A stretch of 11,720 nucleotides of DNA, from the NCBI GenBank assembly GCA_964519335.1, contig CAZFIA010000129.1, forward strand, positions 1 through 11,720, read 5' to 3'. The notes below the pieces were generated by a model. It was not told the DNA's origin. It saw only the letters and a list, made by a program, of their open reading frames with translations, and ran no database searches. The position numbers were made by a program, and so were the translations under genes. Shown here in pieces: positions 7,374 to 11,720 of the stretch. Position 1 is the first letter of the stretch; every line of letters begins with the position of its first letter. Source of the stretch: JALZVT01 sp964519335 (lineage in GTDB: Bacteria > Pseudomonadota > Gammaproteobacteria > Pseudomonadales > Azotimanducaceae).

Positions 7374-7727
7374 GTGGCGTCAATTCCAACTACATCCGGC
7401 AGCCTGCCGAGCAGCGAACAAATCCAGACAATCATCAGCGATGCGATCATCGAGCTGAACGAAGAGCTTGACTACGACCATCTTCGCGCGCCAACCGCAT
7501 CAACCCCCATTTTTGACGGCGAAGACTCGCTGGATTCTCTGTCACTCGTATCGCTCATCGTTGATATTGAGGCTCGCGTGGAAGACAGCTTCGCAACAGA
7601 AGTGGTGCTTGCGAGCGAAAAAGCAATGTCGATGAAGAATAGTCCGTATCGAAGCGTTGGCTCGCTCACCGAATTTGTCCTGCTGGAGATGGGAAACACA
7701 CCGTCTCTAGATGCAGCGGCGGGCTAA
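7374..7727 (+). CDS. Acyl carrier protein (phosphopantetheine-binding)
   Basis: The product has 117 residues from a GTG at 7374, with AGAGGAT about six bases upstream as ribosome binding site. The core carries the carrier motif EDSLDSLSLVSLIVDIEARV (~50-69). Two overlapping DSL triplets are present (Ser52 and Ser55); counting to the IVDIEARV helix, Ser55 aligns with the modified Ser of AcpP and of the D-alanyl carrier DltC, so it is the likelier 4'-phosphopantetheine site. The protein is longer than the ~77-residue AcpP, with a polar N-terminal tail and a C-terminal extension, as in dedicated carriers of secondary pathways. It lies nine bases after the acyltransferase gene and probably shuttles the acyl unit from the ligase to the SDR and the acyltransferase. 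Confidence 0.85.
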   Translation: MASIPTTSGSLPSSEQIQTIISDAIIELNEELDYDHLRAPTASTPIFDGEDSLDSLSLVSLIVDIEARVEDSFATEVVLASEKAMSMKNSPYRSVGSLTEFVLLEMGNTPSLDAAAG

Positions 7728-7748
7728 CAAGAGAAGAAGGCCTAACAG

Positions 7749-8447
7749 ATGAACGCGCCTATCCTTATTACCGGGGCACGGAAGGGTATCGGCCGTTTCC
7801 TGTGCGAGCATTATCTCGATGCAGGCTATTCTGTTATCGGTTGTTCGCGCGATGAGTCAGACCTTACCCACGAACGCTATCAACACTACTGTGTAGATGT
7901 AGCCGATGAGCGCGGTGTTGGAAAGATGATGCGCAGCATTCGCAAAGAGCACGGTGCTTTGGGTGCGTTGTTAAACAATGCGGGAATCGCCTCGATGAAT
8001 GCTGCTGTGCTCACGCCGATGAAAACGGTGGAGCGGGTATTTACTACCAACGTGTTTGGTAGCATCTTGATGTGTCGCGAAGCTGCTAAGCTCATGATTC
8101 CCAAGCGAGCTGGTCGCATTGTGAATTTTGCAACTGTAGCAACGCCATTACGCCTTGAGGGCGAATCTATATACGCCGCCTCAAAAGCAGCAATGGTCAA
8201 TTTCACCCAGGTATTGGCCAAAGAACTCGGTGGTTACAACATTACCGTCAACGCGCTTGGGCCCACGCCAATCTATACCGATCTGTTGCGCGGTGTTGCT
8301 GACGACAAGATCGAACGCCTCATCGACCGCCAATGCGTAAAGCGGGTAGGGGAGATGAAGGACGTATCCAACGCCGTCGATTTCTTCCTGCAAGACGACA
8401 GCGATTTCATTACCGGCCAAATCGTCTATCTGGGCGGGGTGTTTTAG
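7749..8447 (+). CDS. FabG-like SDR (3-oxoacyl-ACP reductase type)
   Basis: The product has 232 residues from the ATG at 7749; AAGAAGG ends eight bases before it. It is a classical SDR: cofactor motif TGARKGIG (8-15), DVADE (~50-54), NNAG (76-79), Asn101, and the active-site YAASK (Tyr142, Lys146). The position 13 residues before the Tyr, normally the catalytic Ser, is Thr129 (codon 8133-8135, ACT). It ends with SDFITGQIVYLGGVF, close to the usual FITGQ-x-x-x-V-x-GG end of FabG-like enzymes. The likely reaction is NAD(P)H-dependent reduction of a 3-keto group on a carrier-bound or CoA-bound acyl unit. It follows the carrier gene by 21 bases and is two bases from the ligase gene, so shared use of the carrier is plausible but inferred. 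Confidence 0.9.
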   Translation: MNAPILITGARKGIGRFLCEHYLDAGYSVIGCSRDESDLTHERYQHYCVDVADERGVGKMMRSIRKEHGALGALLNNAGIASMNAAVLTPMKTVERVFTTNVFGSILMCREAAKLMIPKRAGRIVNFATVATPLRLEGESIYAASKAAMVNFTQVLAKELGGYNITVNALGPTPIYTDLLRGVADDKIERLIDRQCVKRVGEMKDVSNAVDFFLQDDSDFITGQIVYLGGVF

Positions 8448-8449
8448 CA

Positions 8450-9820
8450 ATGCCTTTGGCCACGCTTGATGCGCGGCTGCGAACGCACGCAGAGGCCGAT
8501 AAGTCAGTTGCGCTTGTTACGGCGGAGAATTCCTTAAGCTATGCAGAGCTTTTATCTGCGATTAATGGTGCAGAAGAACAGCTGGCGAGTGCCGGTATTC
8601 GCGCGGGCGATCCTGTGCTTATGTCATGTGGGTTCTCGGCAGAGGCCATTCCTTGTTTTCTCGCCGTCTTAAGGCTCAACGCCATCGCCGTACTTTGTGC
8701 GCCTGATGACCCAAAAATCGACCAAAAACTTGAGGCGAGTGGGGCGGTATTGCATCTTCCCGGCGGCAGCCTCGATGGGCTGAATGTAGACGCTTCCAAG
8801 CTTAAAAGGCCCGCCAAAACTCACCCCTTGATCTCGAGATTGCTCAAAGAGGATGCGCCAGGCTTTGTCGTTTTTTCCTCGGGCAGCACGGGGGAGGCCA
8901 AGGCCGTTCTGCACAACGCCCAGCAATTTTGCGGCCATCTGGAAGGCGTTAAGAAGGCCAAATCGACTATTGGTTTTCTCGCCTTCGATCACATAGCAGG
9001 CGTGGATACGCTGTTCTATACGCTGTTTGCCGGGGGCACCTTGATTGTGCCTCGTGATCGTTCGCCGCGGTACGTATGTGAGGCAGTAGAGTCGAATAAA
9101 GCTGAAGTGTTGCCTGTATCTCCTTCATTTTTAAAGCTTTTACTGGTGTCTCCGGCGCTCCAAGAGGCGGATCTGACTAGTCTCGAGATCGTTACCTTTG
9201 GGTCTGAGCCCCCCGACCCCACAGTTATTGATCGTTTGTCTGAGCTGCTACCCAATACCCAGTTACTGCAGAAATACGGCACCTCAGAATTTGGCGCGCC
9301 ACGCTCAAAAACCAAACCCGGCGACAGCCGCTGGTTAAAGCTTGAATCTGATGACTTCAAGATTCGAATTATCGACGAGATTCTTTGGGTAAAGGCCTCT
9401 GGCACCATGCTCGGCTATCTCAATGTCGAGCCTGATGCGGCAAGTACTGCACTTGAAGCTGACGGCTGGTTTTGCACGGGAGATCGTGTGGAGCAAGACG
9501 GTGAATGGCTGCGCATCCTCGGTAGAGATTCTGACCTGATAAATGTCGGTGGTGAAAAAGTGTTTCCTGCCGAAGTTGAAACCGTTATCGAGGCCTTGCC
9601 CGAGGTTATAGAGTGCGCCGTGAGTGGCGAAGAGCATCCGTTGATGGGCAACGTTGTGGTGGCCAAGGTTCGTCTGAATGAAGATCTTGATCAGGCTGAA
9701 GCTAAACGACTCATACGCGCGCATTGCAAAGGAAAGCTGGCGCGGCATGCCATTCCTGTGAAGGTGCTGGTGACCAGCGAGAGCCTGACTAGCGAGCGTG
9801 GGAAGCGGCTTCGGCGGTAA
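8450..9820 (+). CDS. AMP-dependent acyl synthetase/ligase (ANL superfamily)
   Basis: The product has 456 residues from the ATG at 8450, two bases after the SDR stop; an in-frame ATG at 8333 would overlap the SDR by 115 bases with an Arg-rich, non-homologous leader and is rejected. ANL core motifs appear in order: A3 SSGSTGEAK (143-151), FDHIAG (179-184), A5 YGTSE (276-280), A7 TGD (343-345), A8 GRDSDLINVGG (358-368) and a C-terminal GKRLRR with Lys452 as the probable A10 lysine. The enzyme activates a carboxylic acid as its acyl-AMP and transfers it to CoA or to the phosphopantetheine of a carrier. With a carrier gene in the same operon, loading that carrier is the simplest reading. The length is a little short for the family but the motif set is complete. 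Confidence 0.9.
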   Translation: MPLATLDARLRTHAEADKSVALVTAENSLSYAELLSAINGAEEQLASAGIRAGDPVLMSCGFSAEAIPCFLAVLRLNAIAVLCAPDDPKIDQKLEASGAVLHLPGGSLDGLNVDASKLKRPAKTHPLISRLLKEDAPGFVVFSSGSTGEAKAVLHNAQQFCGHLEGVKKAKSTIGFLAFDHIAGVDTLFYTLFAGGTLIVPRDRSPRYVCEAVESNKAEVLPVSPSFLKLLLVSPALQEADLTSLEIVTFGSEPPDPTVIDRLSELLPNTQLLQKYGTSEFGAPRSKTKPGDSRWLKLESDDFKIRIIDEILWVKASGTMLGYLNVEPDAASTALEADGWFCTGDRVEQDGEWLRILGRDSDLINVGGEKVFPAEVETVIEALPEVIECAVSGEEHPLMGNVVVAKVRLNEDLDQAEAKRLIRAHCKGKLARHAIPVKVLVTSESLTSERGKRLRR

Positions 9821-9854
9821 AGTAAGCCGCGATGATCCCAGTATTCAAAGTGCG

Positions 9855-9870
9855 CATAATATATATTATG
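9855..9870. repeat. Perfect 16-base AT-rich palindrome
   Basis: CATAATATATATTATG reads identically on both strands, 35 bases after the ligase stop in an AT-rich patch. It could be a regulator-binding site or an extruding cruciform. It has no loop or T-run to make it a good intrinsic terminator. The function is unknown. Confidence 0.5.
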
Positions 9871-9962
9871 TTAAATTAAATATGAGGTCTCAAAGCGCCG
9901 AATAAGCGGACTGGCGGTCCTTCTCTGACTATGAGGTGATTGATCTCGTGCTGGCCAGGACT

Positions 9963-10022
9963 ATGTACCCACACATTGCTCTGATCTTTGGCGTGCTAGC
10001 ACGTACTCAATGTCGGGTACAT
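9963..10022. repeat. Nested inverted repeat at the end of the 110-residue gene
   Basis: The left arm ATGTACCCACACATTG (9963-9978) and the right arm CAATGTCGGGTACAT (10008-10022) pair almost fully, with a 3-versus-2 base mismatch in the middle. Between them sits a second perfect palindrome, CGTGCTAGCACG (9992-10003), which contains the stop codon of the minus-strand gene. It may end transcription from either side or mark a cassette edge. No T-run follows on either strand. Confidence 0.5.
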
Positions 10023-10328
10023 ATCTCCTGAAATCATCAGAGTACAATTTGATTCTAAGGAATCGTTGACAACTTTCCCGAAATTGTTTGCTTGATCATT
10101 GCTGACATCGTCAGCCAGCACCATGAGTTCCTCTTTAAGTTTGTGGAGTTCCGTGTTTCCGATTTCCATTTCTTCACCATACGAAAGCCGAGATATACGT
10201 CTCAAAATGGATTCTTTTCCTGCAGGCAGATAGAAAATCAACTCGTAGAACTCTTGATCCAAATAAATCAACCTATCTTTCCAACTAAACTCGACGCCAG
10301 ATCGCTTCCGACACACTAGAAAAGCCAT
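9996..10328 (-). CDS. Small hypothetical protein, possible immunity-type
   Basis: The product has 110 residues from the ATG at 10328 (a TTG three codons upstream is less likely). It starts MAFLVCRKRSGVEFSWKDR and ends with ISGDMYPTLSTC; it is rich in charged residues, has no signal peptide or membrane segment, and has a probable helical middle (LHKLKEELMVLADDV). No family is recognised with certainty. It lies 136 bases after a small zinc-ribbon gene on the same strand, in a more AT-rich patch than the flanking operons. Small, acidic, non-conserved genes in such pairs are often immunity proteins or cassette-borne accessory genes; that is inference only. The stop codon lies within a nested inverted repeat. 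Confidence 0.65.
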   Translation of the reverse strand: MAFLVCRKRSGVEFSWKDRLIYLDQEFYELIFYLPAGKESILRRISRLSYGEEMEIGNTELHKLKEELMVLADDVSNDQANNFGKVVNDSLESNCTLMISGDMYPTLSTC

Positions 10329-10337
10329 TGTTAGCAA

Positions 10338-10464
10338 ACACCTAGTTGAGTTGGATAGTCAGTCGCAATGTAACAGGCTTGCTGATAACACAGATAGAGG
10401 CTCAACGATCTCGCCGGATCCAACGTAAATTGGACACTCGTAGACGATATTGTGAATGTTCGCT
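10338..10464. other. Gap between two small genes
   Basis: This short AT-rich gap follows the zinc-ribbon gene and may hold the promoter of the 110-residue gene. TCCAA-N6-TTGGA (10419-10434) is a small 5-base-arm hairpin with no T-run. An open frame crosses it on the minus strand, but it overlaps the real gene and has no family-like features. Confidence 0.3.
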
Positions 10465-10728
10465 CTAGGATTCGTAACCTGCCTTCTTGAGTTGGTTTGC
10501 AGGATCCCAATGTTCCGGTGCTGCGGTTGATTTGCTCCACCACTTCATCCCATGACGCTTCCACTCTTCACGCAGACGCGAATGTTCTTTGAGGCTATCG
10601 TCGTAACCAAATTCAGTACCACAAGAGGGGCAAATCTCGAAGCTAGCGCAACCATGTTCATCATAAGCTGGCAAATCTAATGTCCCATAACCGCATACCG
10701 GACAGGTAAAGGAAGGATTAGGGTGCAA
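10465..10728 (-). CDS. Four-cysteine zinc-ribbon protein (CPxCG type)
   Basis: The product has 87 residues. Two Cys pairs, CPVCGY (Cys9, Cys12) and CPSCGTEFGYDD (Cys33, Cys36), form a likely zinc ribbon, followed by an REEW-x-x-x-G-x-x-WW block (54-64) and a WDPANQL end (74-80). This pattern belongs to a widespread small-protein group (recalled from general knowledge, usually left hypothetical) that often sits among polymorphic-toxin immunity genes or in gene cassettes. No ATG is available: the frame must start at TTG 10728 or a rarer codon, just after an in-frame stop, and no good ribosome binding site is seen. Coupled reading from a 15-codon frame (ATGAAAACG..., which overlaps the TTG) is possible. 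The 41-base distance to the MOSC gene allows co-transcription. Confidence 0.75.
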   Translation of the reverse strand: MHPNPSFTCPVCGYGTLDLPAYDEHGCASFEICPSCGTEFGYDDSLKEHSRLREEWKRHGMKWWSKSTAAPEHWDPANQLKKAGYES

Positions 10729-10769
10729 CGAAATAGACCAGGTTGGCTAATAGGTACGTTTTCATATTA

Positions 10770-11540
10770 CTAGGGTGCCAAATGATCTTCGGACACAAAT
10801 ACCCGCTCATCAAAGCGCCGAGGTTCCGACAGCACAACAATCTTTAAGATCCCGTCAGCTCTGATCTCCCGAATCGAACCATCTTCTTCTAATCGTAACT
10901 GCAGAAACTCGCCATCGCTTCGAGTTCGGGTGGTTACCGCCGTACCGCGCAGTGAGCCCCCGCGCAGCTGCACCTCAATTAGATAGCTCTCCATGCACGC
11001 CAGTTCGAGGTGGTCATAATCAGCGCAAGCGATACCTTGATAGTCATCCTGCGATTCCGCCTGGGCAAATCGAGCAACAACGTCCCCCAGTTTTATCTGG
11101 CCATCGCTTACAACCCTTGCAGTTATCCCGCCGTGCCCGCGCATGGCGTTGTAGCCGCCAGGCCCAAGCAGGGTTTCCATGCGGCTGCAGGGATGACAAA
11201 GGCCTGTGCCGACGAGTTCAACCGAGCCGACATGGAAGGACTTGTCTTTCAGTGCCAGTAGATTAATACCGCTTACCAGCAGATTGCGCCTTAGCAATTC
11301 GGGTGGAACCTCAGTGCGTCCGGTTAGGCTTGCAATGACGGGTAGGTGCTCTGCTTGCACCAACGTAACTTGGCGTTCACCCGAGCGCCCGTTGTAGCGA
11401 TCTCCTACCAGACCCAGCTTTGTAGACAGGTCAGCCGTACTTTGACTGCGCATCTGCTGCTGCCTGCCCGGCCTGGTGGCAATCCATTCCAATTTGCCCA
11501 GTTGTGGCAGCGTGTCGAGCAATTCCTTGATGGAGGCCAT
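10770..11540 (-). CDS. MOSC-domain protein fused to a C-terminal Rof-like domain
   Basis: The product has 256 residues from the ATG at 11540, in one continuous frame. Residues ~1-158 form a MOSC domain (molybdenum-cofactor sulfurase C-terminal type): GLVGDRYNGRSGERQVTL (43-60), RRNLLVSGINL (84-94), GLCHPCSRME (113-122, Cys115/Cys118) and the GPGGYNAMRGHGGITARV block. MOSC proteins bind molybdenum cofactor or act in metal-sulfur and N-hydroxyl reduction chemistry. Residues ~167-237 match the Rof/YaeO Rho-binding antiterminator: YQGIACADYDHLELAC (167-182) carries the characteristic C-x-DYD-x-LELAC, then a beta-barrel with EFLQLRL (211-217) and IREIRADGI (223-231). Rof inhibits Rho-dependent termination by binding Rho. 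The fusion is unusual and may link a redox or cofactor state to termination control, which is inference. The second domain being a former Rof serving as an RNA- or protein-binding fold is an alternative. Confidence 0.88.
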   Translation of the reverse strand: MASIKELLDTLPQLGKLEWIATRPGRQQQMRSQSTADLSTKLGLVGDRYNGRSGERQVTLVQAEHLPVIASLTGRTEVPPELLRRNLLVSGINLLALKDKSFHVGSVELVGTGLCHPCSRMETLLGPGGYNAMRGHGGITARVVSDGQIKLGDVVARFAQAESQDDYQGIACADYDHLELACMESYLIEVQLRGGSLRGTAVTTRTRSDGEFLQLRLEEDGSIREIRADGILKIVVLSEPRRFDERVFVSEDHLAP

Positions 11541-11720
11541 GGGTTTTCTTCAGCGTAGGATTAAGGGAGTCGAGTTGCGGGGCAAAAGTGATGCATTTCA
11601 CGCTTCATCAGATACGCCATAATTTTGGCGCCATTGATTCAGTCTAAGTTTGGCTTGCCGACGGCTCCCCGAATTGATGCGCCAAACAGTACACACAAGC
11701 AAAATTTACCTAACATTCGG
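11541..11720. other. Upstream region of the MOSC-Rof gene, no gene seen
   Basis: These 180 bases to the right edge hold no frame longer than 25 codons on either strand that looks like a protein. Short inverted segments (GCCATAATTTTGGC at 11616-11629 with one mismatch; TTTGGCGC 11624-11631 with GCGCCAAA 11679-11686) could be regulator sites. The region presumably carries the leftward promoter, but no box pair is convincing. Confidence 0.35.

Noticed and set aside
8333..8449. Upstream extension of the AMP-ligase from an ATG at 8333
   Set aside because: It lies inside the SDR gene, is Arg-rich with no family resemblance, and an ATG two bases after the SDR stop gives a normal ANL start.
9908..9920. 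GGAC-TGGCG-GTCC hairpin with TTCTCT tail as terminator of the rightward operon
   Set aside because: The stem is only four pairs and the tail is interrupted by C; too weak to claim.
10338..10464. Integron attC site, suggested by small cassette-like genes
   Set aside because: No pair of GTTRRRY and RYYYAAC core sites could be found here or around 9963-10022, and no integrase is in the window.
10331..10564. 77-residue minus-strand frame overlapping the zinc-ribbon gene
   Set aside because: It shares 100 bases with a recognisable protein in another frame and shows no domain or ribosome binding site.
11624..11686. TTTGGCGC / GCGCCAAA inverted repeat upstream of the MOSC-Rof gene
   Set aside because: The arms are eight bases and 47 bases apart with no supporting promoter boxes; could be chance.

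Overview
The window looks like chromosomal DNA from a Gram-negative proteobacterium, most plausibly a marine gammaproteobacterium. This rests on moderate GC content, Shine-Dalgarno-led genes, a surface-glycan-type gene set, and a Rof (YaeO-like) domain, a family best known from Gammaproteobacteria. Genus cannot be fixed from the sequence alone. No rRNA, tRNA, CRISPR array, transposase or integrase was seen.

Positions 1-6464 hold a minus-strand operon in which every gene overlaps the next. In transcription order it encodes a PHP-like putative metal-dependent hydrolase, a GT4 glycosyltransferase, a glutamine-dependent asparagine synthase-type amidotransferase, an NAD(P)-dependent epimerase/dehydratase-type SDR, a membrane-anchored alpha/beta hydrolase, and the first 39 codons of a membrane protein that runs off the left edge.

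Positions 6465-6830 are a divergent intergenic region with two inverted repeats. From it a plus-strand operon (6831-9820) leads rightward: a left-handed beta-helix acyltransferase, an acyl carrier protein, a FabG-like SDR with Thr in place of the catalytic Ser, and an acyl-activating AMP-ligase. Together the two arms look like a surface-glycan or glycolipid locus. The inferred flow is: the ligase loads a small acid onto the carrier, the SDR reduces it, the beta-helix protein transfers it to a sugar, and the left arm builds, amidates and trims the glycan. No ketosynthase is present in the window, so the acyl unit is probably taken up as a free acid rather than built here. The chemical product is unknown.

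Positions 9821-10770 are a more AT-rich accessory stretch. It has palindromes, a nested inverted repeat and two small minus-strand genes: an unrecognised 110-residue protein and an 87-residue four-cysteine zinc-ribbon protein of a type often seen beside polymorphic-toxin immunity genes. Positions 10770-11540 encode a MOSC-domain protein fused at its C-terminus to a Rof-like (Rho-binding antiterminator) domain, the most unusual single protein here. The last 180 bases are its upstream region, with no clear gene.
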